Shown here: piece by piece, positions 1 to 11,653 of the stretch
Position numbering within the stretch: position 1 is the first letter of the stretch
Layout: each line of letters opens with the position of its first letter
Origin: Mesostigma viride
Taxonomy: Eukaryota; Streptophyta; Mesostigmatophyceae; Mesostigmatales; Mesostigmataceae
Direction of reading: 5' to 3'
Assembly (NCBI GenBank): GCA_009746045.1
Contig: RPFO01000154.1
Location: forward strand, 3,371,763-3,435,762
DNA: 64,000 nt
Translations under genes and position numbers: made by a program
Notes under the pieces: generated by a model
Told to the model about the DNA's origin: nothing
Database searches by the model: none
Seen by the model: only the letters and a program-made list of their open reading frames with translations

Positions 1-81
1 AAAGAAGGTCACTGGCGTCGTGAGTGCCCTGACAGGAAGGCCAAGCCTGCTGGGGCAGGGGGCCAGTCTGGGCAGCAGTGA
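1..81 (+). CDS. gag: Cop-A Gag C-terminus with partial zinc knuckle
   Basis: Frame 1 is open from the first base to a TGA at 79-81. It starts KEGHWRRECP, the second half of a CCHC knuckle (GH then C), and is followed by a Gly/Gln-rich tail. Cop-C Gag has the matching GKGHFRNECP shortly before its own TGA, which supports the assignment to the nucleic-acid-binding end of Gag. The first two cysteines lie left of the window. Confidence 0.75.
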   Translation, partial: KEGHWRRECPDRKAKPAGAGGQSGQQ

Positions 82-118
82 CTAGTTACGCCATCCCCTG
101 TAAATAGTCAATCACCCC

Positions 119-3100
119 TTGCATGGGGAAGGTGTGCTGGATGTACATAAGGATGGGGGTGTGCCCCTTGTGCAGCACCACGGGTGTAAAGATGTTGTTC
201 TTCCACTGGATTGCAATAACAATGCTGCAGCTGAATTCCCTATTCCTCATGCAGGTGGTGGGTCTCCAGCAGGTGCTGGCCTGGAGGGCCAAGGGACCTT
301 GCTGGAAGGGCCTGGAGCGGTCCAGGGAGCAGGGCCTGGCTTGGGGAGTCAGGATGGCCTGCAGGGAAGCCCTGGAACCTCAGGAGTGGGTCATGTGTCC
401 CCACACACGGTTCAGACGTCTCGCCAGGTCAGTACTGAGAGAGTGCTGAGCTATGCTGAGGCTGGCCATAGGTTGCATCACATGTTTGGGCATTCTGGGC
501 AGGCTGCAATGTTTGCTTGGAAGCTAGGTAGGGAGCCTTTGTGGGAGGCTTGCCAGGCTGCTGCTGAGAACTGTGGTTGCCAGGAGAATGCTGTTCACCC
601 ACCCCAGTCCCATGCTAGGGAGCCTGCTAGGGAGCGTGGCGACATCCAGATGGATATCCAGCATATTAGGGCCTTGTACATATTGGTGGGGGTGGACAGG
701 TTCAGTAGATACAGGCTGATAGACGTTCTGCCTGGTATGCAGGAGCACCACTTGTTGTTGGGTATGAAGGCCCTGGTCCCAGGCTTTGGGGTGTGCAAGA
801 GTGTGCAGGCAGACTTGCAGTTTGACTGTTTGCTCAAGCATCAGGACCAGCTGCCTTGTAAGCTGGTAGTAGTCCCCAGAGAGAGTCATGGGCAGCAAGG
901 GGCTGTAGAGAGATCCATTCGTGAGGTGAAGACAGTGGTGCTAGCAGCAGAGACAGTGCCACTTGTGGCATCTGCCTTAGAGAGGGCAGCCTGGTGTAAG
1001 GGGATAGAAGAGCAGCTGAACCACAGGGTTAACTATTACTTTGATGGTGTGGCTGTCTCTCCCCTGGCCCTGCATGGTATAGCTTATTACCTGAAAACGT
1101 GGTGCAGGCCAGTCTTAGGAAGGCAGACAGGTTGTTTGCCCAGCTGAGACGTAAGGACAAGAACTGGAATGTGCTGAGGCCTCAGGTGGGGCTGAAGGTC
1201 AGGATGTGGAAGGAACCATCTATTCCAGGCCAGCGGGGGAAGTGGCAGGATGGGGTTGTCACTCGTGTGGAAGAAGCTAGCAGATCTTGCCTGGTGGCTT
1301 TGGAAAAGGATCCAAGGCACGTGTACAGGTTGTCCTGGGCTCATGTCAAGGAGAGAAGGCCACATGCAATCTGGCCTGCAGACGGGCCAGGCCCTCCCAG
1401 CTGGGTTGAGGAGCCAGGCCAGAGCCAGGCAGCAGCAGCTAACAATCCTCTGGTGGTGGATGATGGTCTGTCCCTGCTGGAAGATGACGAGCAGGAGGAG
1501 GCCGCTGAAGCAACTGTCACAAGGCCAGAGGGGACGGGGCAGCCACCTAAGGCCCGGGGGCCTCTCATGGCGGACGTCATCCGAGCACTCATGCGCAGCA
1601 AACATGATCCCAAGGTATCCAAGCTCACGGGGTGGGGGTCGTGCTGGGCAGCTACAATGGAGGTAGATACCAACTCGCAGGTGTCTGTCATCAGGGAAGA
1701 GGATGCTGTAGGCTTGCAGATGTCCCATCCCAGTTGCCTTGCTGTGTCTGATTTCTCAGGAAAGGTGTCCATGAAGATCCTAGGGGAAGTGAGTGTGCCT
1801 ATCTTAGGGGTGCCCACCACGTTTTGTGTGGTAGAGGGCTATCAGGGGCCTGCCATACTGGGTCAGAACTTCTTGTGCATGCCAGGGGTCACTTTAACCT
1901 CTGATGAGTTGGCACTAGAAGGCAGAGGCAGCCTCCCCCTTGAAAGATATCACTATTCCCAGGGTCTTGCAGTGGCGGTGAAGGCTGTTATTAAGAGTCA
2001 GCATACTGAGGGTCCCCAAGGTCAGGAGCCCATAGCTGAGTACCTGTTGATCATCCCAACCACCTTTGATCCACGGCAGTTAGGGGTAAACAGGTACCAA
2101 ATAGCTGCTCACAGTCCTATTCCCTGGCGCCAGCTAGTCGAGATGATGCAAAGCCCCAAGATGGCTAAGGCATGGACTCTTGGCTTTGTTGCTTCTGGGC
2201 ATGAGTGGATAGTTTCCAACTGTGCAGAGCCTGTTAATAAGCTGCCAGAAGTTCACCAGCTGCTCAGATTGATGTTTGTCCTCAAGCTCGATCAAGGAGG
2301 TAGATGGTGTCCAGGTGCCACACGTCAGACCAGTTGTAACCGAGTATCATGGCACTGGCCAGTTGTTAGATGAGGAGCTCTATACTCCAGGGATGCTGCA
2401 TGACACGTGGAGGATTCTGCTGTGTATATTTCTGTCTTTTCTGGTTAAGGGTGTGCCCTATAGCTCTGTGCTGATTGATTTCAAGAGGGCTTTTCTGAAG
2501 GGTGACCAGGACCAGGCTAGGCAGACTTGGAGAGATATCCCTCCTTTCTTTGTGACTGTACCTGCTGTATGGAGAGCAGAGATAAAGGCCAGGTACCTGA
2601 GAATTCTGAAAGGGTTGGAAGGTCTCAGGTCCAGTCCCATCATCTGGAGGAAGAGCCTAGAGAAGTTCTTGAAGAATACTTGTGGCTTTTCTGTGTCTCC
2701 AGTGGATCCCTGTTTGTTCCAAGGGTCCCACAACGGCCTCCCTGTCTTTGCCTCACTGCATGGTGATGACCTGCATCTCATAGGTCCACCAGACTGGGTT
2801 GAGGCTGTTTTGGCCAAGATCCAGAAGAAGCGGTTTGAGCTAGGTAAGATACAGCACATGGTGGAGAATGAGCCTATGGTCTTCTGTGGCATGCAGGCTA
2901 CGTTGTTCCAAGCCAAGGGCTCGTGGTTCATCAAGATGGAGGGTGGTAAGGACTATCCACAGCAGATTGTAGATGCATTGCAGGAGCCCATCACGCAGGC
3001 TAGGTGTGCTGCCATCAGGGGCATGCTGGCATGGCTTGCAAGTATATGTGCCCCTGACTTGCTGGTATTGAGTCGACTTACTGATTCCCAGCTAGTTGAG

Positions 3101-3718
3101 GTGGGTGCTGAGAGTGTGGTGCAGGCTGTCATGATGTCTCCCCCTCTTATACTGGGTCCTGTGGATTTGTACAAGCCCCTTGACATGATCCTCTATGTGG
3201 ACAGTTCTATGGACAATAGGAAGGTCACAGAGGTCAGGGGCAGGGCAGCAGCATTAGTTACCCTGGAGCAAGATCACACCTCACTTGTTACCTGGTACAG
3301 TCGGTTGCAGAACAGGGTTACACCCAGCAGTGATATTGCTGAGTGCAGGGCAATCTGTGAAGGGCTGCATACTGCTCTTTACTTGAGGGAGCTCTTCTAC
3401 CAGCTATGTCAAGTGGCTTCCTGTAGGTTGCAGCTGCACACACTGGTGAGGACTGATAGCATGGGCATGGTGCAATTTGTGCACAGGCAGCTGGCCAGGA
3501 GCAGGGACCTTGACTACTTGCTGCTCAAGGAGATGTCCTACCTAGCTCACATTGAACATGTGCCTGGTGTGGACAACCCTGCAGATGCCCTCACCAAGCT
3601 GGAGGAGAAGGCGGAGCGGCAGTACCCCCTGCTCCGTGGGCTCATGGACCCCTTACACGGGCGCGGCCATAGAGACCAGGCCTTGCTTCAGCTTGGGTGT
3701 CCCCAGTGGGCTGTTTGA
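119..3718 (+). pseudogene. pol: Cop-A pol: integrase, protease-like, RT, RNase H (frameshifted)
   Basis: Three overlapping frames (119-1147, 1099-2373, 2276-3718) together give one polyprotein. The first holds an integrase zinc region (HHMFGH, then cysteines) and a core with Asp in QMDIQ, Asp in QADLQF and Glu in GAVERS. The second holds the integrase C-terminal part and a retropepsin-like domain (EVDTNSQVSV, later AILGQNFL). The third holds RT (DFKRAFLKGD and LHGDDLHL) and RNase H (VDSS, AECRA, TDSMG, NPADALTK). Single-base shifts near 1085 and 2280 break the frame. No protease motif is seen before the integrase. The product would copy and integrate the element; this copy looks defective, or the shifts are sequence errors. 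Confidence 0.85.
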
Positions 3719-4187
3719 CCAAAGTACCAAGTGGTGACTGGTGCTTACTGGTTGACAGCCGGTCCTTCAGGGTTAGGTACACCCTCCTGGACAGGAGTTG
3801 GTGTGGAATCAGTGCACTCCTACCAGCTGAGAATCATGCCTGGCCCTCCCCATGGGGTTCAGAAGAGTCGCCAGGACTTAAGTCGACGCCTTTGGCCTCA
3901 AACAGTTAGGCCATGCAAGGGCAACCCGAATGCTGGTTCTTACAGGTTGCTGTACATATGTTTTCTAGTGCTTGTTTCCAACCTGTTGCTAATAAAGAAC
4001 CTGGTTGTGTGACCATGTGGCACATGGTTGCCATGCAGGGAGCCACATTCTGGGTTATATAATGCTTGAATAAAACATAAACATGTCATTCTCATGTTGT
4101 TATCATGGTTGTAATGTTTGTCTTGTGCGAAGTTCCAGGTCACCTATAAACCTGGAGGTTGGGGTGGGGTTCAATTCCCCAGCATAG
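3719..4187 (+). other. Cop-A 3' untranslated region, first part
   Basis: Non-coding stretch after the pol stop, ending at the Gyp-1 TSD (CATAG, 4183-4187). It contains a tRNA T-arm-like block around 4169 (GGGGTTCAATTCCCC). Cop-C has a similar block at about 51113 in its own 3' region. No gene seen. Confidence 0.6.
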
Positions 4188-4759
4188 TGTTACGCCGCGG
4201 ATATCTACCTCCACCTCTACCTCTAATGGGCCTGATACTACCTAAACTGGTCAGGCCTCCTCTACTTAACCCTCTGGCGAAAGACGAACGTGACGGAGCT
4301 GATCTCAATGCATTAACGTAAGTGTTGCTATAATACGCCATACAACCATTTACCAAAACCCGTTTACTCCAGGAATAGAGGAAGGAAACACAACTACACT
4401 GCCGTGACCCAAGCCTAAATGTGTCAATTCACTTAACACACGCCGAGTGACCACACAAGGAGTGGAACGTGCATAAATGGTCACCAACGGTCCAACAGGC
4501 TCGGGCCGACCTGGCCCTCGCCTGCAGAACCACAGAAACACAGGCAGGTGCACAGATGCACGCCGGTCCACTACATTCTACAAAAGGATAAGGACCACTA
4601 ATATAGTACGCGGCGCGGCGCCCAAAGGCACCCAATATACCACAGTACTGTTACGGGGACAATCATGTCCAGACTAGAACTGCACGTAACCTAGGAACAA
4701 CCGAGGCCAAGGACCTAATTTACGTCCGTAACTACAACGAATTGTTACGCGACGTAACA
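4188..4759 (-). repeat. Gyp-1 3' LTR
   Basis: Same as 14412-14983 as far as can be compared by eye, with TG/CA termini. It is the 3' copy because the element is coded on the minus strand. Confidence 0.95.
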
Positions 4760-5135
4760 CCTCCCCCCCCACAAAAGGTAGGGAGCCCTCTCCCTACGCA
4801 GAGAGGAGGGAACCAGAGGGGTAGGAAAATAATCCTAACGCACCCAGCACACACCAACACAATCGATAGACCATCCCAGATACAAAGCACCAATAGTTCA
4901 CACGGTCTCCACCACCACGCCGGGTGGTGTAGGGTTAGCCAGCACCAAGCCTGGTGGTAGGTTCCCCTAACTGCCTGGAACGGAGTCCTGGCCGGGGGGA
5001 CGGCACTGGGCAGGACACACAGAGTAAACACATCAGCGCTAAGGACCAAGAACAGCCAACCAACTGGCCAGAATATGAGGGCGACTCTACATACCGGAGG
5101 GACAACACCCTCAGGTCGGGCCTAAGGCCCTCTAT
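4760..5135 (-). other. Gyp-1 polypurine tract and 3' non-coding spacer
   Basis: Directly inside the 3' LTR the plus strand reads CTCCCCCCCCACAAAAGG, which is a purine-rich tract on the coding strand and the expected plus-strand primer site. The rest, up to the stop of the last ORF, shows no gene. Confidence 0.6.
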
Positions 5136-7446
5136 CTAGTGGCCATCCGTCTGGTAAGTGCCACGAGAGGCCAGCAGGACCTCCAGGTAGGCCTGGTAGT
5201 GAGCCACATCCTCAACATTGTCATGCCTATCTACAGTGAGGAAAACATCGGCCCACACGCCGTCAGGAAAGAGGCCCAGGAAGGCCCAGTAATACCTATG
5301 CTGCGTGAGGACGACCTGGCCACGGGCCCAGTCCAGAAAGCCACAGGCAAAGAGGCGAAGGAAAGGCTCTACCGCGATCAGGCAAAGGGCCCGCAGGAGG
5401 AGGCAATGATACCGAATCCGAGGGCGCAGACCCGTCGGGAAGAACAGGTCCACCAGGGGCTCCACGTTGGACGGCCACAACCGGATGTGCCGAATCTCGC
5501 GGGAGCGCCACCGACGAACACACTGTCGCGACCCGAATGTCTCTAGGTAGTCGCTGGCACGAGGAGGAGGGTGACCGCGGGAGTCTAGACCCTGGCCCGG
5601 GATAGGCACCGGGCGGCGGGCATCCCACTCAAGGATGGGCTGGAGGACCGTAGTGTACGCCGCACCCGGCACCGCAGGAAACTCTACTGTAAGGGCATCC
5701 GAAGCCATAATGCCCAGAGGGGGAGGGTAAGCCCACTGAAACCCACCGTAGGTGTCCAAGTCGTTGTGGCGCCTCGCCCAGCGATACAGGACGCGCCGGA
5801 CCAGGATCTCACCCTCGAACACCGGATCAGCTAAAATAACCATGTCGAACGGAGGCCGATCAGTCTCAATGGGTAGGCCACGATCCCGGGGCGCCCGACA
5901 CACCTGGGAGAACCCATAGGACATGGGAGAGATGGCAAGCTCAGCAGAGGCGCGCGGCAGGTCACACTGTCGGCAGGCGAGTGCGGACATACCATACCCC
6001 GGAATGGGCGCGTCACGCGACTCCGGCGTCGCGTGCACCACAGAAGGAGCCCTGTCCCGATCACCCTGGGACAACTCCCTGAGGGAATCGGCAGCGCGGG
6101 TGGCGCGAGGATCCTGACCGGTGGACCGAACAACCGCGGCCAAGACCGCGAGGCCGAAGGAGGAGGGACCGGAGCAGGGGCTGACGCAGGGGCAGGAGCC
6201 GACACCGACGCAGGGGGCACTGGTAAAACAGGAGGTCGCGCCGGACCTGAAGCCAGAGAGGGCCGTGACGGACCCACCAACGACGCAGGCGCGCCGGTCT
6301 CCGTTGCCGGTGCACCCTCAGGCCACATGTTGAAAATGGGGCCCGTAGGGACAGGCAGTCCTGCATAAGATTGACTACCATCCAGGCCCCAGTCAGGAAC
6401 CGGAATCCTCTGCGGAGGACCACCCTCCCAAAGTCTGGGAAGGCCGCTAGTATCGCCAAAGAAACCCCGCGACGTCTGCGCCTGAGCGGGAGGAGGCTCG
6501 GAAGCAGCGACGGAGGGCGAGCTAACAGGGGCAGGAGACTCCCGCGTAGGCGCAGGTAGAGCGGTGACAGGCGCAGAGGCAGCAGGAGTCGCAGGAGCCG
6601 CCGGAACCACAGCGACCGCGGGCGCAGGCGGGGGCGCGGGCGAAGCCGTAGTCGCCGGGGCGACAGAAGGGGTAGGGGGCGCGGATCCAGCCGGCGTGGC
6701 CGGGACCTGCGCCTGGGCCGCAAGGAAGGCCCCAAACGCCGTGGTCAAAGACTGGATCTGAGCCTGCATAGCCGAGACCGTCGCCGAAAGAGGATCAGGC
6801 AAACCCGAAGGGGTAGGCTCCACTGCGACATCCCGGGTCGACCGAGGGGACGACGGGACCGGAGAGGGAGGGACAGACACCGAGGAGGCGGACGCAGCGC
6901 TCGAGGCAGAATAATCTGGAGTATAATGTACCTCGCTGGGGCGCCCGAAGGGGTAGGACCACTAACCGCTAGTCCCGCCGACTGATCAGCTATCTCCATG
7001 AACTCTACGGCCCGTAAAAGGTCGCAGGGGTTCTCGTCTACCTCAGCATCACCCTCAGCTGGAAGCCACGGGAACACCTCCCGTAGGCAGGTACGGCCCA
7101 CAGGAGTGGAGAGGTAGGAGAACACACGGCAACACCGGAGAACCGCATCTATCTGCCCCAAGGCGGGACAGCTGGAACCACACCCCAACAAACAGTGTCC
7201 GGCATCATCGAAACCGTGCAGGACAAGCTGGTGCGGCTCATCAGGGGAAGGACCATACCACGTGACCCCGAAGAGGGCCGCCCTGACTAAGCTCGCATGT
7301 TGGGCCTGAAGGGCCGGCTGCACAACGCCACCCCGGTAACATGATCGCGACACCCAACGGCCCGGAAGGGCCTCGAAATACAGCTCAGGGTCCGGTAGGG
7401 GCAGGGACGGCAGCGGGCTCTCAGCCGGAGGGGTAGGCTCTGTCAT
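5136..7446 (-). pseudogene. Gyp-1 post-integrase ORF region, function unknown
   Basis: About 2.3 kb in sense orientation after integrase, spread over three frames. The first frame starts at an ATG at 7446 (MTEPTPP). It passes near 6950 into a Pro/Ala-rich frame with a short coil (AMQAQIQSLTTAFGAFLAAQ), then near 6145 into a basic frame ending at 5136. The C-terminal 330 residues are not low-complexity and contain a hydrophobic run near YHCLLLRALCLIAV. No envelope signature, signal peptide or known domain was recognised. If the two shifts are errors, this would be one protein of about 770 residues. Extra ORFs after pol are known in some gypsy elements but differ between families. Confidence 0.55.
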
Positions 7447-7522
7447 GACGGCTGCGGAGGGGAGGGGACAACCAACCACCCGTCGACAGCAGACATAACA
7501 TAAGAGAGGAGAAGGCCTACGA

Positions 7523-9049
7523 CTAGAGCTTGTGCAGGGTTTTATATTCCTGCAGCAGGCGACTACACCCATCTAGCTCACTCTCCGTATACCAAACCTT
7601 ATCTACTTCACTACGAGCATACATCCACTTCACTTTATACTGACGCTGGGTACCGCGGCCCTTTTTGATATCTCGATGGGCCACGATGCTTTCTACTTCG
7701 TCTTCTACTTCCCCAGTGTCAGGATTATGCTCTAAAGGGGCAGGCGCTAACTCCCTGCCAGCGAACGTACTAGGGTGGTACAGTTTAAGCTGGCTCCTAT
7801 GGAAGGTGTTTGAATGCGTTTGCCAAGAGGTAGGGATATCGACCTTATACAAGAAATTTCCTACCCTAGACAACACATGGAAGGGTCCTAAGAAGGCAGG
7901 CCTAAGTTTGACCTTCAGTTCTGCTTCAAACTTATGAGCAAAACGGCCAACACGGGGGCCTTCTACTAATACTAGATCTCCTACTTCTATCTCAGGTGCT
8001 CGTCTATCTAAGGAGGCACGCAACCTAGCAAGGTACTTAGCCTGAGCTTTTTGATACCCTGAGATCGCGTGGTCATGAGCAGTTTTCATTCTATCTAGTA
8101 AGGACTGTACACCTTCTACAGTATCTCGGGACACATCATCCTTGTCCCGTAGAGGACTAGCTAAGAGAGAGGTAGGGGTAAGGGGCTGTCTCCCAGTATC
8201 TAAGAAGAAGGGCGTATATCCATGCGCAGCTTGGGGACAATTGTTGAGGGAGAACTCTACCAAACATAAATAATCCTCCCAATCACTACCCGAGCCATTA
8301 ACATAGTGCCTAAGCGCTTCTTCTACTACTCTATTAAGACGCTCTACTAAATGAGAGGAGGAGGAGTGGTAGGCAGTACCGTAGGTAACCTTGGTACCGA
8401 TGGCAGCGAAAAACTGCTGCCAAAAATCTGAGGTAAATAATTTATCCTTATCACTAATAAACTGCCTACTCAATCCATGATATCTATATACATTATTGAG
8501 GTATAGGCGTGCGCAATCACGTGCGGTGAGTTCTAAAGGACACGGCACAAGATGGCACATACGAGTAAAACGATCTATGAACACAAGGATTTGGGCATTG
8601 CCCCTATCATTCTTTCTAAAAGGTCCTACAAAATCCATCATGATAGAATCCCAAGGCATGATAGGGTCAGGCAAGGTCCTAGGTTCTGCTATCTGTCCTA
8701 CATTATTGGGTTTCATTTCCTGGCAAGATTGACAAGTTCTAACATACTCATCCACATCCTTATAAAGGGAAGGCCAGTAATAAGAGCGGGCTACTAGGTC
8801 CCGTACCCGTTTACCACCCTGGTGAGCAGCTAAGTCATGCAACTCAAAGAGCAAGGAGGAGCGACAGATAGGAGGGACATACAGGCGCCATTGAGGGGGA
8901 GAATCTGCTATCTGCACATATAAAAACCCACCTACAAATTTACAAGGGTGCTTGCCTAATTGTTGGGGATGTGCAGCAATGGCAGCTAATGCTTCCGGCT
9001 CAGTGGCCGTAAATCTACTAATAAGGCGTTCAAGATCAGAGGTAGGCAT
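7523..9049 (-). CDS. int: Gyp-1 integrase with C-terminal chromodomain
   Basis: The 508-residue frame has the N-terminal HHCC zinc finger (HDLAAH, then CQSC) and the catalytic core: Asp in MMDFVGP, Asp in ISDKDK, Glu in LVERLNR. A GPF module (AFLGPF) follows. The last 60 residues fit a chromodomain: EVESIVAHRD, then YKVKWM, then a Trp-containing end. It inserts element cDNA, and the chromodomain would direct it to marked chromatin. The frame is open upstream to about 9135, overlapping the RNase H frame by a -1 shift at an A-rich stretch (GAAAAC), so it may be made as a Pol fusion; the first ATG is at 9049. Confidence 0.92.
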   Translation of the reverse strand: MPTSDLERLISRFTATEPEALAAIAAHPQQLGKHPCKFVGGFLYVQIADSPPQWRLYVPPICRSSLLFELHDLAAHQGGKRVRDLVARSYYWPSLYKDVDEYVRTCQSCQEMKPNNVGQIAEPRTLPDPIMPWDSIMMDFVGPFRKNDRGNAQILVFIDRFTRMCHLVPCPLELTARDCARLYLNNVYRYHGLSRQFISDKDKLFTSDFWQQFFAAIGTKVTYGTAYHSSSSHLVERLNRVVEEALRHYVNGSGSDWEDYLCLVEFSLNNCPQAAHGYTPFFLDTGRQPLTPTSLLASPLRDKDDVSRDTVEGVQSLLDRMKTAHDHAISGYQKAQAKYLARLRASLDRRAPEIEVGDLVLVEGPRVGRFAHKFEAELKVKLRPAFLGPFHVLSRVGNFLYKVDIPTSWQTHSNTFHRSQLKLYHPSTFAGRELAPAPLEHNPDTGEVEDEVESIVAHRDIKKGRGTQRQYKVKWMYARSEVDKVWYTESELDGCSRLLQEYKTLHKL

Positions 9050-9117
9050 CGCTACAGAAGTATCCAGAACAGGTTTAAAGAGATCTCCTACCGCCTTGCC
9101 GAAGAGAAGGGGAGGTC

Positions 9118-11595
9118 CTAGGGGACTACGTTTTCATAAGACTTTCCTGACCTAGTCGCTATATGGCTAAGCGGTATAGAAATTTTATTTTTCCCCTCCC
9201 CCCCCACCGAGGCCACAGGAAGGGCCTCACACGGGAGAGAGAGTCCTACGTGAGAAAGGAGATCAGGCATGCGAACAGCTGTATGAAAGAGGTAGGCATA
9301 GGAATCATCATCAGGTAGTTCACCATAAGGGGTTACACCCATAGTAGTAGGAACTAGAGTAATATTGAGAACATCAAGGTCCTCGAAGAAGGAATAGTCT
9401 GCACGACGAGAGAGTGCATCTGGTACTATGTTATCTACACCCTTGACATACTGAAGTTTAAAAGGGGAAAACTGTGCTAAAAATTCCATCCAGCGCGCTT
9501 GCCGAGGGGTAAGGTTGGGTTGGGAGAGAAGATGGGTAAGGGGACGATGATCCGTTTGGATAACTAACCTATAAGGATCTAGCTCACAGGGTTCATTCAG
9601 GCAGACATCAAATTGAGCACCTTTAAGGAAGTGCTGCCACGCGTGGCAACAATACACCACCGCTAAGAGTTCCTGCTGGTGGACGGGATAGTTACGCTCC
9701 GCAGGGAGCATTGTCCTAGAGATATATTCAATTGGCTGTAAGCCCTGACCCTGATCCTGGAGAAGGACACCACCTATAGCTACTTTACTAGCATCTGTAG
9801 CCACAACAAAGGGTTTAGTAGTATCCGGTAGGATGAGTACAGGAGGGGAAAGGAGTAGGGATTTTAGGCACTGAAAAGCAGACTGACACTCACTACTCCA
9901 AACAAAGGGGATATCCTTCTTTAATAAATGATTAATAGGGGCTGCTATAGTGGCGAAACGCGGGATAAAACGCCTATAGTAAGAAGCAATTCCTAGGAAA
10001 CTACGTACACCTTTAACGTCGGTAGGAGTAGGCCATTCCTGAATTGACTTAGTTTTATCCGGGTCGGTAGCGACCCCGGCATCTGACAGAACGTGCCCTA
10101 AAAATGGGACACTCCTACCCGAACGCACTTTAGCACGGCGCGCCCACAAAGAATTTTCAGCCATTATTTCTAATACTTTCTTTAAATCACGTAGGTGCGT
10201 TTCAAAATCAGGAGAGTAAATAAGAATATCATCTAAGTAAGCTTGAGCACAAGAACGGTCATGCTCAGATAAAGAAACAGAGGAGAAGGAGGGATCCTTT
10301 AGATCAGAGGACACCTGAGGAAGATGAGAATTTCCCATAACAGGTCTAAGCACTTCATTCATTAACATTTGAAAAGAGGCAGGCGAGTTACAGAGTCCCA
10401 TAGCCGCTACTCTAAACTGGTAATGACCAAAAGGGGTAGCAAAGGCGGTTTTATGGCAATCCTCAGGAGCTATCCGCAACTGCCAAAAACCATCCGCACA
10501 ATCCAGTACTGTGAAACAAGTGGAACCTTTAACCTTATTAAATATATCGTCAATACGAGGTAGAGGGTATTTAGATTTCACAGTAATATCATTCAACTTC
10601 CTATAATCAGTAACTAGGCGAAACTTGCCATTTGGCTTAGGAACTAACAGGACACCAGCTGAGTAGGGGGAGTTACTAGGCTCTATCAATCCTGCTTCTA
10701 ATAATGACACTAAAATCTGTTTTAGTTCCTTTAACTCGGTAGGGCCCATTCTATACATCGGAGAGTGCGTAGGAACTGCACCGTCCTTGATAACTACACG
10801 GTGTAAAACAGAACGAGGAGGAGGATAAGAAGGAGTCTTTTCTTCAAATACTTTTGAGGAATCTATCACAGCCATGTATCTTACTATTTCATTTTCAGTA
10901 AATCCTACTCCTATTGTATCCACTGTATTTACATCTATATCCACACTATTGTTAGTGATAGGTATCTGTTGTACTTCTAACTGAAGGAACATACATAATA
11001 GGTATCCATTTTGCTTTAATTCAGAACGTAATTCGTCATTTGACATTATTACTTCAGGTATAGGTCTTACAGGAGGATCAACAGGTGTAGGAGGAGTAAT
11101 ATCTACCAAGGATAAATTTTCCAATCTATAATGACGTTCAGGTACCCAGTAAGAGCTATCTGGAAACCAAATGACCATGGTATCATAATTAATAGTAATC
11201 TTATTATCCTGGTGCCAATCTAATCCTAGTAATACATCAGCGGTAGTGATAGGGCCTATAGTGGCCGTCAGGTTGACAGTACGTCCTTGTATAACCATGG
11301 GAAGGGACACCGTACCCGGGGAATGACTGGTGCGACCATCAGCATAATGAACAGTAACGGGTTTGGTGTGAGGGGTAGGGACTAGTCCTAAACGTCTAAC
11401 TAGGGCCTCGCTCACAAAGGAGCTAGCCGCACCGCTATCTACCAACACAGAGACATTCAAGAGTTCATCAGCATGCAAGAAGGGGTCTACAACAGTGTGA
11501 GGGACGGTTAAACCACCATTCAAGAACATAAGAGGACGCACACGTAGTGGTAGGGAAGATTCAGCTCCTACAGAGGTTATAAAAACAGGCAGCAA
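9118..11595 (-). CDS. pol: Gyp-1 protease, reverse transcriptase and RNase H
   Basis: The 825-residue frame starts with a retropepsin (VLVDSGAASSF, closing with VLLGLDWH). RT follows, with LVTDYRKLN, FTVLDCADGFWQL and the YLDDILIY active site. RNase H follows, with ATDAS, ELLAVVY, IQTDHRPL and VPDALSRR. RT carries about 28 extra Ser-rich residues just before YLDD, and RNase H has a shorter insert before IQTDHR; most gypsy elements lack both. The stop at 9118-9120 overlaps the integrase frame. Confidence 0.94.
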   Translation of the reverse strand: MLPVFITSVGAESSLPLRVRPLMFLNGGLTVPHTVVDPFLHADELLNVSVLVDSGAASSFVSEALVRRLGLVPTPHTKPVTVHYADGRTSHSPGTVSLPMVIQGRTVNLTATIGPITTADVLLGLDWHQDNKITINYDTMVIWFPDSSYWVPERHYRLENLSLVDITPPTPVDPPVRPIPEVIMSNDELRSELKQNGYLLCMFLQLEVQQIPITNNSVDIDVNTVDTIGVGFTENEIVRYMAVIDSSKVFEEKTPSYPPPRSVLHRVVIKDGAVPTHSPMYRMGPTELKELKQILVSLLEAGLIEPSNSPYSAGVLLVPKPNGKFRLVTDYRKLNDITVKSKYPLPRIDDIFNKVKGSTCFTVLDCADGFWQLRIAPEDCHKTAFATPFGHYQFRVAAMGLCNSPASFQMLMNEVLRPVMGNSHLPQVSSDLKDPSFSSVSLSEHDRSCAQAYLDDILIYSPDFETHLRDLKKVLEIMAENSLWARRAKVRSGRSVPFLGHVLSDAGVATDPDKTKSIQEWPTPTDVKGVRSFLGIASYYRRFIPRFATIAAPINHLLKKDIPFVWSSECQSAFQCLKSLLLSPPVLILPDTTKPFVVATDASKVAIGGVLLQDQGQGLQPIEYISRTMLPAERNYPVHQQELLAVVYCCHAWQHFLKGAQFDVCLNEPCELDPYRLVIQTDHRPLTHLLSQPNLTPRQARWMEFLAQFSPFKLQYVKGVDNIVPDALSRRADYSFFEDLDVLNITLVPTTMGVTPYGELPDDDSYAYLFHTAVRMPDLLSHVGLSLPCEALPVASVGGEGKNKISIPLSHIATRSGKSYENVVP

Positions 11596-11653
11596 AAATT
11601 AATATCTGGGGTACTATCTAAGGACCTGTCCAGGTTACCCCCGGCTGACAGGC

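Noticed and set aside
4350-4677. Small ORFs repeated at 14574-14901
   Set aside because: Both sets lie in the Gyp-1 LTRs; duplication reflects the LTR, not genes.
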